Positions 1 to 10,575 of a stretch of DNA of 64,000 nucleotides are shown in pieces. The stretch comes from Bacteroidaceae bacterium (lineage in GTDB: Bacteria; Bacteroidota; Bacteroidia; Bacteroidales; Bacteroidaceae): positions 41,331 to 105,330 of the forward strand of contig JAILQO010000008.1 in assembly GCA_024698925.1 (NCBI GenBank). The letters run 5' to 3'. A program made the position numbers and the translations under genes. Under the pieces are notes generated by a model. That model worked only from the letters and a program-made list of their open reading frames with translations. It was not told where the DNA came from and ran no database searches. Each line of letters starts with the position of its first letter. Positions within the stretch are counted from its first letter, which is position 1.

Positions 1-483
1 ATACATTCGGGCCATATCCAAATACCACATCGCACGGTAAGCATAACCTGCGCCTAACAATCCTAACTCCTTAGAATTGGCCTCGTCAGCATGCACAGTG
101 CCTATCAAATTATTTGTTGTGAGTATGAGTTGGTACATGACTTCCCATGTATACTGTGTCACAAGATAGGATTCACCGATATAATAGTTTTCTTCCCACT
201 GGATGTAGTGGTCATAGTTACTTTCATTCTGTGCTAAATCACCCGTAAACAAATCTCGAATCTTTAGAATAGAGCCTAAGCCCCATCCGAAGCCGTCGTC
301 ACTCCATATCGTATTTTGTTGGGAAGCCATAGCACCAGCTAGCTGTTCAATAGCAGAAAGTGATTCCGTAACTTGTTTTGCTGTAGCAAAACTTGTAGGA
401 ACAGGCTCCTCCAAGCAGGAAGTCAAGACAATAGTACTCAAGTTCATCAATCCTATTGTCAAAATATATTGTATCTTTCTCAT
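1..483 (-). CDS. SusD/RagB-like starch-binding lipoprotein, N-terminal part (runs off the window)
   Basis: Reading leftwards from an ATG at 481-483, the frame stays open to the window edge (161 codons). The start shows a short basic and hydrophobic leader ending in LTSC, a lipoprotein signal with the Cys as lipidation site. Further in there is a stretch ending GYAYRAMWYLDMARMY, which matches the tetratricopeptide-like helix typical of SusD proteins (RAxxYxxLxxxY). SusD proteins sit on the outer face of the outer membrane and bind glycans, handing them to the SusC porin. The gene follows susC after a gap of 28 bases and is surely co-transcribed. The glycan specificity cannot be read from this fragment. 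Confidence 0.9.
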   Translation of the reverse strand, partial: MRKIQYILTIGLMNLSTIVLTSCLEEPVPTSFATAKQVTESLSAIEQLAGAMASQQNTIWSDDGFGWGLGSILKIRDLFTGDLAQNESNYDHYIQWEENYYIGESYLVTQYTWEVMYQLILTTNNLIGTVHADEANSKELGLLGAGYAYRAMWYLDMARMY

Positions 484-511
484 TGTTGTCAATTGGATTA
501 TAATTTGAGGT

Positions 512-3500
512 CTATAGTGTTATAGACACACCACCGGAAATGGTGCGAATAGGAGAATAAGACGTATTAGTAGTTCCACCACTTATGCTCTGACGTGGAT
601 CCAAGCCCTGACGTTTGCTCCATAGCCACACATTATCTGCCACTGCGTAAACACGAAGACGCTGAAGATGGAAGCGACTGGTTAGGGATTTAGGTAACGT
701 ATAGCCCAACTGGATATTCTGAATGTTCAAATATGAGGCATCCGTGAGGAAGCGGTCGCTCGTTGCCGTTGCATGGCGATCATTAAACTGCCAACGAGGA
801 ATTTCATTATTCGGGTTCTCAGGGGTCCAGGCATTTAGCGCATCCACGTGGATAGCTCCGCCTCGGTTCATCGGATCCATCGCACTGGCATAGTTAGTAT
901 CATACACAAGGCCACCTAACTGATAGGAGAAATCAACGGAGAGATCCCAACCTTTCCAGGCCAAGCTCGTGCCAAATCCGCCGTACGCATCTGGCATGGC
1001 GGAACCTGTCAGATAATAGTCAGCATCTGCCGTTGTGTTAGTCGTGGTAACACCCGTAATAATTGGATAACCCTTCTCGTCCAATACTTCATCACCATTG
1101 GCATCAGTTAGATAGATGTTTTTATAGTACAAAGCTTCACCCTTATCACTCACACCTGCATACTTAAACGTAAAGAAAGTGTAGATGGGCACACCTTCGC
1201 CGTAATAGTAATCACCACTATAATAGCCCTCTACGCCGTCCACACGCATCGTCTTATTGTTATCATAAATCTTGGTTATCTCATTATGATTGGATGTGAA
1301 ATTCAAATGTGCGCTCCACGTCAGTTCTTTTGAACGAATGATATCTCCATTGAGTTCCACCTCTACACCTTGGTTACGCATACGGCCAATATTATCGTAC
1401 AATCCAGAGAAGCCGGAAGAAGCGGGAAGAGAGACCCACGTCAACATATCACGAGTCTCACGAGAATAGTAATCCACGCTACCACTAAGACGTCCGTTCC
1501 AAAAAGAGAACTCTGCACCGACATTCAACTCAGCACAGGTCTCCCATGTGATATTTGAATTGCCTTTATTATTGGGGTTCAATGTTACTTGACCATCAGA
1601 ATTGGAAAACGAATATGTCGTCGTATAGGCATAGGAGGGTATGCGATCGTTACCTTGCTCACCATATGAAGCCTTTAGTTTCAGCTCATCCACCCACGTA
1701 GCATTCAAGTTTTGAAACCAATTTTCTTTTTGCAACAGCCAACCGCCGCTAAGACTCCAAAACTTACCCCAACGATTATCCTTTGGAACACGTTGGAATC
1801 GCGAGGTCCCATCCAAGCGGAATGAAGCCTCACCGAAATAGCGTTCGTCATAATTATACAGCGCACGCCCAAAGAAGCCCTCCGTATTATAACGGCTTGT
1901 CGAAGAGCCTTGCCCAGAGCCAGCCACAACGGCTTGCTCCAACTCTGCAATACGAGGATCGAACATACTCGTTTTATCAGCATTCAGGCTAGAAGAACGG
2001 CGATCATAGTACTCATGGCCTAACATCACCTCCACGTCATGCGTATCATCAAAAAGATGATGCCAATTAAGCAACTGCTGGAAATTGGCGGAGAAGAGTC
2101 GGGTGTGACTCACCCAAACATGCCCACTTTCAGTGTTAAAAGTTCCAAACCATGGATTGCCGGTAGCTTGCCCACGTTCGCCTTCGACATAAGCACTATT
2201 AAGTGAAGTGAAACGGAAATCATTCAAGAAACGAATATCGAACGAAGCGGTGGCATTCACGGAGTTGCCACTATAATGATTAACGTTCACCAGATGATCA
2301 GCCAAACCATTTGACAGACTTAGGTAAGGACGCGATATTCCCATTTGACTTCCATCACCATAGTCATATAATGCGATGCCAGCTTCCTCATGTTGGAGAA
2401 TGTTTCCTTGTGCATCACGGATATACAGAGGATAGACTGGTGCCATTTGTGCCATGGCAAACATATTACCCACGTTTGACTCGCCGTCTTCACTCACATA
2501 ATCTGCATCGTGATGTTCAAAATTGACACTTACGTTGGCACGCAACCAAGGCTTCAACTGATAGTCAGCCTTGAATAGAGAAGAGAAACGCTCGTACGCA
2601 GAAGAAGGTGTGATACCATCCTGATTCAAGTAGTTACCACTGACATAGAAAGAACCTTTATCGTTGCTAGCACTCGTGGAAACGGTATATTCCTGACGGA
2701 GAGAAGTCTTATATATGGCATCAATCCAATTGTCAGGATAAAGCATGAATTGCTCGCCCGTTGAAGGATTCATAATGACATTGCCAAGCGTAGCATTGGG
2801 ATTGAGCTTTCCGTTCATACCAATAAGGCTTTGACCTTGAGGTACAATATATATATTATAAGCCAAGCCATAGCTCTCACTATCAATCAGGTTCTGATTA
2901 GCCCAAACATTAGCACGACCAGGGCTCATTCCGAACTCATTAACGGCATAATTGTACAGTCCCTTGTACCATTGCTCATAATAGCCAGCTGGCGAGCTGA
3001 TATACTCATAATCGGGCAACTGGCGATGACTGGCACCCCACTTAGCATCAACATTAATGACGCCATTTCCAGTATTCTTACCAGTTTTGGTCGTGATGAT
3101 GATGACACCGTTGGCGCCACGTGCACCGTACAACGCGGAAGCAGCGGCTTCTTTCAGCACTGTCACCGATTCGATATCGGATGGTGCGATGGTATTCAGA
3201 TCCCCGTCAAAGGGAGAGCCATCGACAACATACAAGGGAGCATTGGCTCCAGATACACCAGAATAGGAAGTTATACCTCGAATACGTATTGACGGTTCTG
3301 TACCAGGCTGTCCTGTAGATTGTACGATTTGCACACCTGAGACCTTACCTTTTAGGGCCTCTGCAACGTTGACAGCCTGAACTTTCTCCAAAGAAGCCGC
3401 ATCCACGACCGCAGCGGTTCCTGTGAAAGCGGATTTTTTTGCTGTTCCATACGCTACGACCATCACCTCGTCAAGATTGTAATTTTCATTTTCTAGCGAA

Positions 3501-3772
3501 ACACGCATTCCGCTACGAGCTCTTACAACTTGCTTCACCATGCCACTATACGACACCTCCAAACGAGCATTATTATTGGGCACATTGATTGTAAAGATGC
3601 CATTGATATCTGTGACGGTGCCACTCTTCTCACCGAACAGCTTCACCTTAGCGCCAGGCAGAGGTTCGCCATCATCTGCCGATAGGACTGTTCCTTTTAC
3701 TGTCACCTGAGCAACGGATGCACCTATTGACAAGAAAAGTCCAGCCAAAAACAGCATTAGTCTTTGTCTCAT
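512..3772 (-). CDS. SusC/RagA-family TonB-linked outer-membrane transporter
   Basis: This 1086-residue protein has a signal peptide (about residues 1-21, ending in SVAQ), a carboxypeptidase-D-regulatory-like beta domain with the usual VKGTVLSADDGEPLPGA opening (about 23-100), a TonB plug domain with the motif APLYVVDGSPF and an NGVIIITTKTG segment (about 105-235), and a long C-terminal beta-barrel. Length and order are normal for SusC. It works with the SusD lipoprotein encoded just downstream to import oligosaccharides using energy from TonB. A sigma factor gene lies upstream; no hybrid two-component regulator or SusR is in the window, so the inducer is unknown. The promoter at 3836-3863 is separate from the sigma gene. 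Confidence 0.96.
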   Translation of the reverse strand: MRQRLMLFLAGLFLSIGASVAQVTVKGTVLSADDGEPLPGAKVKLFGEKSGTVTDINGIFTINVPNNNARLEVSYSGMVKQVVRARSGMRVSLENENYNLDEVMVVAYGTAKKSAFTGTAAVVDAASLEKVQAVNVAEALKGKVSGVQIVQSTGQPGTEPSIRIRGITSYSGVSGANAPLYVVDGSPFDGDLNTIAPSDIESVTVLKEAAASALYGARGANGVIIITTKTGKNTGNGVINVDAKWGASHRQLPDYEYISSPAGYYEQWYKGLYNYAVNEFGMSPGRANVWANQNLIDSESYGLAYNIYIVPQGQSLIGMNGKLNPNATLGNVIMNPSTGEQFMLYPDNWIDAIYKTSLRQEYTVSTSASNDKGSFYVSGNYLNQDGITPSSAYERFSSLFKADYQLKPWLRANVSVNFEHHDADYVSEDGESNVGNMFAMAQMAPVYPLYIRDAQGNILQHEEAGIALYDYGDGSQMGISRPYLSLSNGLADHLVNVNHYSGNSVNATASFDIRFLNDFRFTSLNSAYVEGERGQATGNPWFGTFNTESGHVWVSHTRLFSANFQQLLNWHHLFDDTHDVEVMLGHEYYDRRSSSLNADKTSMFDPRIAELEQAVVAGSGQGSSTSRYNTEGFFGRALYNYDERYFGEASFRLDGTSRFQRVPKDNRWGKFWSLSGGWLLQKENWFQNLNATWVDELKLKASYGEQGNDRIPSYAYTTTYSFSNSDGQVTLNPNNKGNSNITWETCAELNVGAEFSFWNGRLSGSVDYYSRETRDMLTWVSLPASSGFSGLYDNIGRMRNQGVEVELNGDIIRSKELTWSAHLNFTSNHNEITKIYDNNKTMRVDGVEGYYSGDYYYGEGVPIYTFFTFKYAGVSDKGEALYYKNIYLTDANGDEVLDEKGYPIITGVTTTNTTADADYYLTGSAMPDAYGGFGTSLAWKGWDLSVDFSYQLGGLVYDTNYASAMDPMNRGGAIHVDALNAWTPENPNNEIPRWQFNDRHATATSDRFLTDASYLNIQNIQLGYTLPKSLTSRFHLQRLRVYAVADNVWLWSKRQGLDPRQSISGGTTNTSYSPIRTISGGVSITL

Positions 3773-3835
3773 AAATAACCTATCTGTTTAGTTGTTTAAT
3801 AAATCTTGATTTAAATCATTTTTTCAAAAGTGGCG

Positions 3836-3863
3836 CAAAATTAGTCCTTTTTTAGCAAACAAC
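3836..3863 (-). promoter_or_regulatory. Promoter of the susC-susD operon (Bacteroidetes type)
   Basis: On the minus strand the -7 box TAATTTTG covers 3843-3836 and is preceded, after a spacer of about 19 bases, by a TTG (-33 element, ATTG in context). This matches the TTTG / TAnnTTTG consensus known from Bacteroides. It predicts a leader of about 60 bases before the susC ATG at 3772. Position and spacing were read directly; activity is inferred. Confidence 0.6.
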
Positions 3864-4021
3864 AATAAAAAATGTGAAGAAAAAGATTGTCCACACCTAT
3901 TTATATATATAAAAGTACAAAAAATCTTACAGTTCAGCAACAAATGTCGGGCTTTATAACACAAATAACGCGTCCGACAATCATCAGACGCGCACAATGT
4001 TTTGACTTTTGATTATAGCGT

Positions 4022-4618
4022 TTATTCCATTTCTATCAAAGTAAGATCTTTGGATGCAGACATCTTTCGCAGATTGAGGATTGCATAACGCATCCGTCCC
4101 AACGCTGTATTGATACTACATCCTTTCTTTTCCGCAATTTCCTTAAATGAAAGGCGTTCATACATTCTCATGCGGACAATCTCCTGCTGCGATTCCGGCA
4201 AGCGTGTCACTAAAGACTCCAAAGTCTTAAAAGTTTGCTCATTGTGATCGCTTGTTTCGGCATTGCCCACCACTAGCGAGGGATCATTCAACACACGCTC
4301 TTTTTCAATTGGATCTGCAATTTCTACGAAAGGCTTACGTTGACGCGTGCCATCTATCATTAGATTATGAGCGATACGCATTACCCATGAGGAGAACTTG
4401 CCATTATCTACATAATGATGTGCGCGAATCTGCATGATGACCCGCATAAAAGTATCTTGGAAGATATCATTCGCCAGATCTACATCATGTACGACAGTTG
4501 TAATATAGCCAAAGACAGCCTTCTGATACCGTTCAAGGAGAACATCAAAAGCATCATCATTACCTTCTTCATAGAGCTTGACGAGCACGCCGTCCTTCTC
4601 TTGTTTCAGTTGATCCAT
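4022..4618 (-). CDS. RNA polymerase sigma factor, sigma-70/ECF family
   Basis: The 198-residue protein has region 2 (about residues 20-95, with DLANDIFQDTFMRV and FSSWVMRIAHNLMIDGTRQ) and region 4 (about 135-190, with LPESQQEIVRMRMYERLSFKEIAEKKGCS, a helix-turn-helix). There is no region 1 or 3, so it is of the ECF class, which redirects RNA polymerase to special promoters. No anti-sigma gene is adjacent, and the neighbouring SusC lacks an N-terminal signalling (STN/FecR-interacting) domain, so a FecI/FecR-type circuit is not supported. Its targets are unknown. The gene lies between the susCD pair and the fmt operon and may be transcribed on its own. Confidence 0.92.
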   Translation of the reverse strand: MDQLKQEKDGVLVKLYEEGNDDAFDVLLERYQKAVFGYITTVVHDVDLANDIFQDTFMRVIMQIRAHHYVDNGKFSSWVMRIAHNLMIDGTRQRKPFVEIADPIEKERVLNDPSLVVGNAETSDHNEQTFKTLESLVTRLPESQQEIVRMRMYERLSFKEIAEKKGCSINTALGRMRYAILNLRKMSASKDLTLIEME

Positions 4619-4742
4619 TACTATCTATAAATTGGTTAAGAGTAATGTTTAATCGATAGGCAATGATGATTTAATAAATGAATAATAATTGGTGAATAAT
4701 TGGCGCTTTTAGGCGCTTATCGGGGGCAAAGTAAGGACTTTT

Positions 4743-5693
4743 TTACGAAACCACCAAACTTTTTGTTAACTTTTTTTCATTTTCTACCAAGACAGCCCCT
4801 TCTAAATGAGCCCCCCTCAAGAAATCCGCGACTGGCATTCTCCGTTTTCCCGCCAACTGAATTTCAGCGAGACCAAGGTTTCCGTCACTCAAAGGGACGC
4901 ATAAACTACCATTACCCTTCGTTGCGAGGAATACCTTCAATTGCGTTTCCTTACCATCTGCTGTACGTAGTGTAGTCCATGCGCCGGGATAAGGTGAAAG
5001 GCCTCGAATGAAATCGTAGGCCGACTTGACCGTATGCTCACTCCAACGTATTTCCGTATTATCTTTGAAGAGTTTAGGAGCAGGACGAAGGTCCTTTATA
5101 TCTGGCTGTGGCATCGGATGAATATCCCCCGCTTCAATATCATTTACAGTTTTCAGCACCAAGTCAGCTCCGAGAGACATCAGCCGATCATAAACATCAC
5201 CTACCGTATCGGTATCGGCAATGGGAGTTGATACTCGATGAATAATACTCCCCGTGTCAATATCATGGTCCAAAAAAAATGTGGTAACACCAGTCTCCGT
5301 ATCGCCATTGATAACGGCCCAATTGATGGGAGCCGCACCTCTATATTGTGGGAGCAAGGCTGCATGCAGGTTAAATGTACCCTTCGGCGGCATCGCCCAA
5401 ACAACCTCAGGAAGCATACGGAAGGCAACCACAATCTGCAAGTCTGCGTGATAGCTTCGCAATTCTTCTAAGAATGCTTCATCCTTCAGACGTTCCGGTT
5501 GGAGAACTGGAATCCCCTGCCCTACCGCATATTCTTTGACTGGCGAGGCCTGCAAGGTGTCATGGTGACGTCCTACAGGTTTATCAGGCATCGTGACAAC
5601 AGCCACTACATTGTAATGATTCTCTACCAACTTTTTGAGGGACTCTACCGCGAACTCCGGTGTCCCCATAAAAATGATTCTGAGGTCTTTCAT
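4743..5693 (-). CDS. fmt: Methionyl-tRNA formyltransferase
   Basis: The 316-residue enzyme transfers a formyl group from 10-formyl-tetrahydrofolate to initiator Met-tRNA in the cytosol. Visible signs: the IIFMGTPEFAV start, the catalytic block FNLHAALLPQYRGAAPINWAVINGD with the conserved Asn-His pair (about residue 108), the HDIDTGSI motif, and the C-terminal OB-like domain (about 205-310) containing LSPYPGAW. Length is normal. Its start codon overlaps the stop of the upstream ClC channel gene (ATGA), and it is the last gene of a seven-gene minus-strand operon running from 11822. Confidence 0.97.
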   Translation of the reverse strand: MKDLRIIFMGTPEFAVESLKKLVENHYNVVAVVTMPDKPVGRHHDTLQASPVKEYAVGQGIPVLQPERLKDEAFLEELRSYHADLQIVVAFRMLPEVVWAMPPKGTFNLHAALLPQYRGAAPINWAVINGDTETGVTTFFLDHDIDTGSIIHRVSTPIADTDTVGDVYDRLMSLGADLVLKTVNDIEAGDIHPMPQPDIKDLRPAPKLFKDNTEIRWSEHTVKSAYDFIRGLSPYPGAWTTLRTADGKETQLKVFLATKGNGSLCVPLSDGNLGLAEIQLAGKRRMPVADFLRGAHLEGAVLVENEKKLTKSLVVS

Positions 5694-7501
5694 TCTTCAC
5701 TCATATCTTGAAGCATTGAACGATACATCGCAAACACATGACTGCGACGGATGAATCCAATAAAAATACCTTCTTCATCCACTACAGGCAAAGTCCACGC
5801 TTTCGTCTGATCAAAAGTCTTCACTACGACATCCATTGGATCTCCCACATTTAAACGCCCTGCACATTGCGACATCAAATCGCGGACAAAGAGTTTATGA
5901 TAAAGCTCCGTACGGAACATCACATGGCGAACGCGGTCAAGGACAAGGACAGCCAACAATTTACCAGCATCATCAACGACAGGGAAAATGTCACGCGATG
6001 ACGAAGAAATCTGACGGACAATTTCACTGAGGTCATCACTCGGATGAAGATGCTCCTCGTAACGTTCAATGACGGAGTCCATCGACATCAACGTAAGGAT
6101 AGCCTGATCTTTGTTGTGAGTCACTAACTGTCCTTTACGCGCCAGACGCATCGTATAGATACTGTGTGGCTCAAAAATAATGATGGTCAAATATGCACAA
6201 GTGGCCACAATCATAAGTGGGAGGAATAACCCATAACCTCCCGTCAGTTCAGCAATTAAGAAAATGCCTGTCAACGGAGCGTGCATCACACCGCTCATTA
6301 GGCCAGCCATACCCAACAGCGAGAAGTTATTCTCGGGAACTGCATTGAAAACAGACAAATCCTCAAAAAGAGGTAGGTTGAGGGTCGAGAGCAGGTTCCA
6401 CAAAGAAGCGAAAAGGAAGCCCGATACACAACCGAGGAACAAACTTGGCGCAAACGTTCCACCGCAACCGCCACCGCTATTTGTTGCTGTTGTGGCAAAG
6501 ACCTTGAAAATGATAATACCCGCCAAATAGACAAGTAACAACTGCGGAGCTCCATAAAAGAACGAGCCCTCCATGACCTGATTCCATTCTGCAGGTCCTT
6601 GTCCGTTCAGGAGCAGACGAATCATGCTATAGCCCTCGCCATAGAGCGACGGGAACAGGAAGATAAGTACACTCAATATAGGAGCTGCTATCAAGAAGCG
6701 TTGCAAGGGAGAGCCCAATCGGCGGAACTGATCCTCAAGCCAATTCATCACTCGTGTAAAATACAACGATATGAAGCCGCAAAAGATACCTAATAATATA
6801 TACGCAGGAACACGTTCGATGGCAAAAGCATTGACCAGATGGAACTCGAAAAGGTTGTCCGTACCTGAAATCGCAAAAGTCACAGCCGCAGCTGTCACAC
6901 AACTCACCAACAAAGGCAAAAGGCTACCTAATGTGAAATCTATCATCAAGACCTCAAGGGTGAATACCAGCCCCGCAATGGGTGCCTTGAAAATTCCCGA
7001 GACTGCACCCGCGGCACCACATCCCACGAGTAGCATCATCTTGCGACTATCCAAATGGAAAAACTGGCCCAGATTACTACCAATCGCAGAACCCGTCAAC
7101 ACAATTGGCGCTTCGGCACCCACAGATCCACCAAAACCGATGGTGATTCCAGAGGCCACAATACTCGTCCAAGTATTATGTCCCTTGATGCGACTCTTCT
7201 TGCGTGCAATGGCATAAAGAATTTTTGTTATTCCATGGCCAATGTCATCGCGCACGATATAACGAACAAATAATCCAGTGAGAAAGATTCCCACCACGGG
7301 ATAGACTAGGTATGGCCAGTTTGCATCCGTGATAGAGAAATGATTCGTTAGCATATGCTCGACCTGATGAATAAAAGCTTTCAACAGCAATCCAGCCAAT
7401 GCAGTGAGTACACCGACGATGAAAGCCAGCACCAGCATAAAGCGACTGCCACGCAAGTGTTCACGCTGCCAACGTATCAGTGTTTCTACTCGTTCTTTCA
7501 T
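5690..7501 (-). CDS. ClC-family chloride channel/antiporter with C-terminal CBS pair
   Basis: The 603-residue membrane protein has a ClC core with about ten helices (residues about 20-440). Landmarks are GGSVGAEAPIVLTGSAIGS (variant of the GxxGxExP selectivity motif), GCGAAGAVSGIFKAPIAGL and GGGCGGTFAPSLFLG. Two CBS modules follow (about 455-595), which in this family sense nucleotides or ions. It probably moves chloride, perhaps in exchange for protons. The GAEAP segment replaces the commoner GREGP/GKEGP, so anion selectivity is uncertain. Located in a translation-related operon between tsaC and fmt; the stop overlaps the fmt start. Confidence 0.93.
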   Translation of the reverse strand: MKERVETLIRWQREHLRGSRFMLVLAFIVGVLTALAGLLLKAFIHQVEHMLTNHFSITDANWPYLVYPVVGIFLTGLFVRYIVRDDIGHGITKILYAIARKKSRIKGHNTWTSIVASGITIGFGGSVGAEAPIVLTGSAIGSNLGQFFHLDSRKMMLLVGCGAAGAVSGIFKAPIAGLVFTLEVLMIDFTLGSLLPLLVSCVTAAAVTFAISGTDNLFEFHLVNAFAIERVPAYILLGIFCGFISLYFTRVMNWLEDQFRRLGSPLQRFLIAAPILSVLIFLFPSLYGEGYSMIRLLLNGQGPAEWNQVMEGSFFYGAPQLLLVYLAGIIIFKVFATTATNSGGGCGGTFAPSLFLGCVSGFLFASLWNLLSTLNLPLFEDLSVFNAVPENNFSLLGMAGLMSGVMHAPLTGIFLIAELTGGYGLFLPLMIVATCAYLTIIIFEPHSIYTMRLARKGQLVTHNKDQAILTLMSMDSVIERYEEHLHPSDDLSEIVRQISSSSRDIFPVVDDAGKLLAVLVLDRVRHVMFRTELYHKLFVRDLMSQCAGRLNVGDPMDVVVKTFDQTKAWTLPVVDEEGIFIGFIRRSHVFAMYRSMLQDMSEE

Positions 7502-7509
7502 GGGAATAC

Positions 7510-8085
7510 TTATCGACGTATAATGGTAACCTCACCAGTAGGACCAAGTTTGATAATAGCCGAGGGGTCATGACGTGACGTATCACGCTGACGGGATTCA
7601 CAGATGTAATCAACCCGTTTTTTTATTTCGTCTGAAATGTCCGCAAAGGTTTGAGGCGAAGGTTCGCCGCTGATATTAGCAGAGGTTGAGACAATGGCCT
7701 TCTGGAATCGATAACAGAGGGTATGAGAAAACACCTCGCTGGTAACGCGCAGTCCGACACTTCCATCTTCCGCCAAAAGGTTTGGGGCCAAATTGACGGC
7801 TCCACTAAGGATGACGGTAGTAGGTTTCGTCGCAAGATCGATAATATCCCAGGCCACATCTGGTACATTACGCACATAGCGCTGTAAACGCCCCGCGCTA
7901 TCAACTAGGCAGATGAGAGCTTTACTATCCTCGCGCTGTTTCAGCTCAAAAACTTTCTTGACCGCCGCAGGATTGGTAGCATCACAACCAATGCCCCAGA
8001 TGGTATCAGTGGGATATAATATCGTGCCACCTTGTCGTAGCACCTCGATAGCCTTCCTTATATCTTCATCTCTTTCCTTGCTCAT
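7510..8085 (-). CDS. tsaC: L-threonylcarbamoyladenylate synthase (Sua5/YciO/YrdC family)
   Basis: The 191-residue protein makes threonylcarbamoyl-AMP from threonine, bicarbonate and ATP, the first step of the t6A37 modification of ANN-reading tRNAs. It shows the family fold signature GGTILYPTDTIWGIGCDA, the KQREDSKAL nucleotide-binding stretch, and STSANISGEPSP near the C-terminus. Length fits the short TsaC/YrdC type without the extra Sua5 domain. The start overlaps the prfC stop by one base (TAATG), so the two are translationally coupled. Confidence 0.94.
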   Translation of the reverse strand: MSKERDEDIRKAIEVLRQGGTILYPTDTIWGIGCDATNPAAVKKVFELKQREDSKALICLVDSAGRLQRYVRNVPDVAWDIIDLATKPTTVILSGAVNLAPNLLAEDGSVGLRVTSEVFSHTLCYRFQKAIVSTSANISGEPSPQTFADISDEIKKRVDYICESRQRDTSRHDPSAIIKLGPTGEVTIIRR

Positions 8086-9674
8086 TAGAATTCTGAAGTA
8101 AAATGGAACTTAATATGCTCGAAATCCTGCTGTGCCATAGATAGGACGTAGGAGGAATCAGCGAGGAAGACGTCGCGTCCTTCACGATCTCGCGCCATAT
8201 ACTGATATTTACGCTTCTTGAAAGCATCTAACTGCACTGCATCATCGCTTTCTATCCAACAAGCCTTATAGAGGTTTGCCGGCTCCCAACGGCATTTGGC
8301 TCCGTACTCGTTTTCTAAGCGATACTGAATAACTTCAAATTGCAATTGACCCACAGTACCTATGAGCTTCCGACCATTAAACTGATTAATGAACAATTGT
8401 GCTACACCCTCATCCATCAGCTGGGCAATACCTTTCTCCAGCTGTTTGGTTTTCATCGGATCAGCATTCTCAATGTATTTAAACATCTCCGGGGAAAAAC
8501 TGGGTAGCCCACGGAAGTGGAGTTGTTCGCCTTCGGTAAGGGTGTCACCAATCTTGAATATGCCGTTATCAGGCAGACCCACGATGTCACCCGGCCATGC
8601 TTCGTCAATAGTCGATTTACGTTGAGCCATAAACTGTGTAGGTGACGAGAAGCGTACGGTCTTACCTTGACGGACATGAAGGTAAGGTGCGTTACGAACG
8701 AACATCCCCGAGCAGACCTTGCAAAAAGCTATACAAGAGCGGTGGTTCGGATCGATATTGGCGGTAATCTTAAAGATGAAACCTGTAAACTTGGACTCCT
8801 CGGGCTGCACGTCACGTTCCTCGGCCTTCGTCGGACGGGGTGATGGAGCTATCTCCACAAAACAATCCAACAATTCTTTCACGCCGAAGTTGTTGAGGGC
8901 AGAGCCAAAAAAGACTGGAGCGACCTCTGCGTTGAGATAGGTCTGACGGTCGAAGTCTGGATAGACACCTTCTATAATCTCCAAATCTTCTCTTAGTTTC
9001 TCTGCATCCTCTGAGCCAACCATATCATCCAACTCTGTAGAATCTAACTGCACGCTCACCTTTTCAGTCACGCGCTGCTTATCTGGGGTAAAGAGGTTTA
9101 GGTTTTGTTCGTAGATATTATAGACGCCCTTAAAACGAGCACCTTGATTAATTGGCCAAGAAAGAGGCCGCACCTTGATTTGCAGTTCTTCCTCGAGTTC
9201 ATCAAGAAGATCAAAGGGATCTTTGCCCTCACGATCCATCTTGTTGATGAATACGATGACGGGAGTTTTGCGCATGCGACATACTGTCATCAGCTTACGC
9301 GTCTGGGCTTCCACGCCTTTTGCGCCGTCCACCACAATGATGGCACTATCAACGGCCGTCAGCGTACGAAATGTATCTTCTGCAAAGTCCTGGTGACCAG
9401 GAGTGTCAAGAATGTTGACCTTATAAGCCCCTTCTTGCTCCCCCAAAGGTGAATAATCAAATTCCATCACCGACGTGGTGACAGAGATTCCACGCTGCTT
9501 CTCGATTTCCATCCAGTCGGAAGTAGCGGTCTTCTTGATTTTATTGCTTTTGACGGCACCAGCCACCTGAATCTGCCCACCGAAGAGCAGTAACTTCTCG
9601 GTGAGGGTCGTCTTACCCGCATCTGGGTGCGATATAATGGCGAATGTTCGCCTACGTTCTATTTCTTGGTTCAT
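8085..9674 (-). CDS. prfC: Peptide chain release factor 3
   Basis: The 529-residue GTPase recycles release factors RF1/RF2 from the ribosome. The G domain is complete: [13 protein letters not shown] (G1, about residues 16-28), the RGISVTT switch (G2), DTPGHQDF (G3) and NKMD (G4). EF-Tu-like domain 2 and the RF3-specific C-terminal domain follow. Length is exactly that usual for RF3. The start overlaps the end of rfbD by four bases and the stop touches the tsaC start, so it sits in the centre of the operon. Confidence 0.97.
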   Translation of the reverse strand: MNQEIERRRTFAIISHPDAGKTTLTEKLLLFGGQIQVAGAVKSNKIKKTATSDWMEIEKQRGISVTTSVMEFDYSPLGEQEGAYKVNILDTPGHQDFAEDTFRTLTAVDSAIIVVDGAKGVEAQTRKLMTVCRMRKTPVIVFINKMDREGKDPFDLLDELEEELQIKVRPLSWPINQGARFKGVYNIYEQNLNLFTPDKQRVTEKVSVQLDSTELDDMVGSEDAEKLREDLEIIEGVYPDFDRQTYLNAEVAPVFFGSALNNFGVKELLDCFVEIAPSPRPTKAEERDVQPEESKFTGFIFKITANIDPNHRSCIAFCKVCSGMFVRNAPYLHVRQGKTVRFSSPTQFMAQRKSTIDEAWPGDIVGLPDNGIFKIGDTLTEGEQLHFRGLPSFSPEMFKYIENADPMKTKQLEKGIAQLMDEGVAQLFINQFNGRKLIGTVGQLQFEVIQYRLENEYGAKCRWEPANLYKACWIESDDAVQLDAFKKRKYQYMARDREGRDVFLADSSYVLSMAQQDFEHIKFHFTSEF

Positions 9675-10555
9675 AATTTACTAATACACGCTCTCAAGCT
9701 ATCTTCCCAATACGGTACCTCAATGCCGTAGACCTGCTTGATCTTGGTTTTGTCTAGTACACTATAGTGTGGACGTGCTGCCGGTGTGGGATACTCTGAA
9801 GTATGAAGAGGACGGACATGGCAGGATGTGATACCAGCGATACGATGGATGGCCTTGGTGAAATCATACCAAGAGATAACGCCTTCATTGGAAAAATGAT
9901 AGACGCCTGGCTGAATACCCTTCTCTATGGCTTTCATGATAACTGCTGCGAGATCTTGAGCATAGGTAGGCGTTCCGATTTGGTCGAAGATGACACCAAG
10001 TTCTGTCTTCTCTTTTCCCAAACGAATCATAGTCTTCACAAAGTTATTACCAAACGTACTGTATAGCCAAGCCGTACGGATAATCATTGCGGAAGGATTG
10101 GCTGCAAGAACAGCTTCTTCACCAGCCAGCTTTGTACGGCCATAAGCCGATGCCGGACACGTTGGCAAGTTCTCTGTATATGGTTTGTGGGCTGTGCCGT
10201 CGAAAACATAGTCCGTTGAGATCTGGATGAGATGACCACCCCTACCTTGGATTGCCGCTGCCAAAAAGCCCGGAGCTGTAGCATTCAGCAGAAGTGCTTT
10301 CTCTTCATCTGCCTCAGCACGATCCACAGCCGTATAGGCCGCACAGTTAACAATGACATCAATTGAATTTTCCTGCACAAACGCATCCACAGCTTCTTGG
10401 TCCGTAATGTCAAGAGGAGTGACTGGAACTGCACTTCCGTCCACACTCACGACGTCCGTGAAGAACCATTGGAACTGTTGATGCGAAACCGCTTGCAGTT
10501 GCATCTCATTGCCTAACTGACCGCAAGCACCTGTGACGAGTATATTCATGTTCAA
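9671..10555 (-). CDS. rfbD: dTDP-4-dehydrorhamnose reductase
   Basis: The 294-residue short-chain dehydrogenase carries out the last step of dTDP-L-rhamnose synthesis with NAD(P)H. Visible: the nucleotide-binding motif [14 protein letters not shown] at the N-terminus, the substrate and Tyr-Lys catalytic motif [10 protein letters not shown] (about residue 135), and ISTDYVFDG. The other rfb genes (A, B, C) are not in the window, so this copy is detached from the pathway. It is coupled to prfC by a four-base overlap and preceded by the DUF4924 gene. Confidence 0.95.
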   Translation of the reverse strand: MNMNILVTGACGQLGNEMQLQAVSHQQFQWFFTDVVSVDGSAVPVTPLDITDQEAVDAFVQENSIDVIVNCAAYTAVDRAEADEEKALLLNATAPGFLAAAIQGRGGHLIQISTDYVFDGTAHKPYTENLPTCPASAYGRTKLAGEEAVLAANPSAMIIRTAWLYSTFGNNFVKTMIRLGKEKTELGVIFDQIGTPTYAQDLAAVIMKAIEKGIQPGVYHFSNEGVISWYDFTKAIHRIAGITSCHVRPLHTSEYPTPAARPHYSVLDKTKIKQVYGIEVPYWEDSLRACISKL

Positions 10556-10575
10556 TTCCTAATCTTTGTTATTAT

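Noticed and set aside
3773..4618. FecI/FecR-type surface signalling for the sigma factor and SusC.
   Set aside because: There is no anti-sigma gene, and the SusC N-terminus goes directly from the signal peptide to the regulatory-like beta domain without an STN domain.
4619..4742. TTACTTTG-like box upstream of the sigma factor as a promoter.
   Set aside because: The spacing inside the box is wrong (one base instead of two between TA and TTTG) and no -33 element fits.
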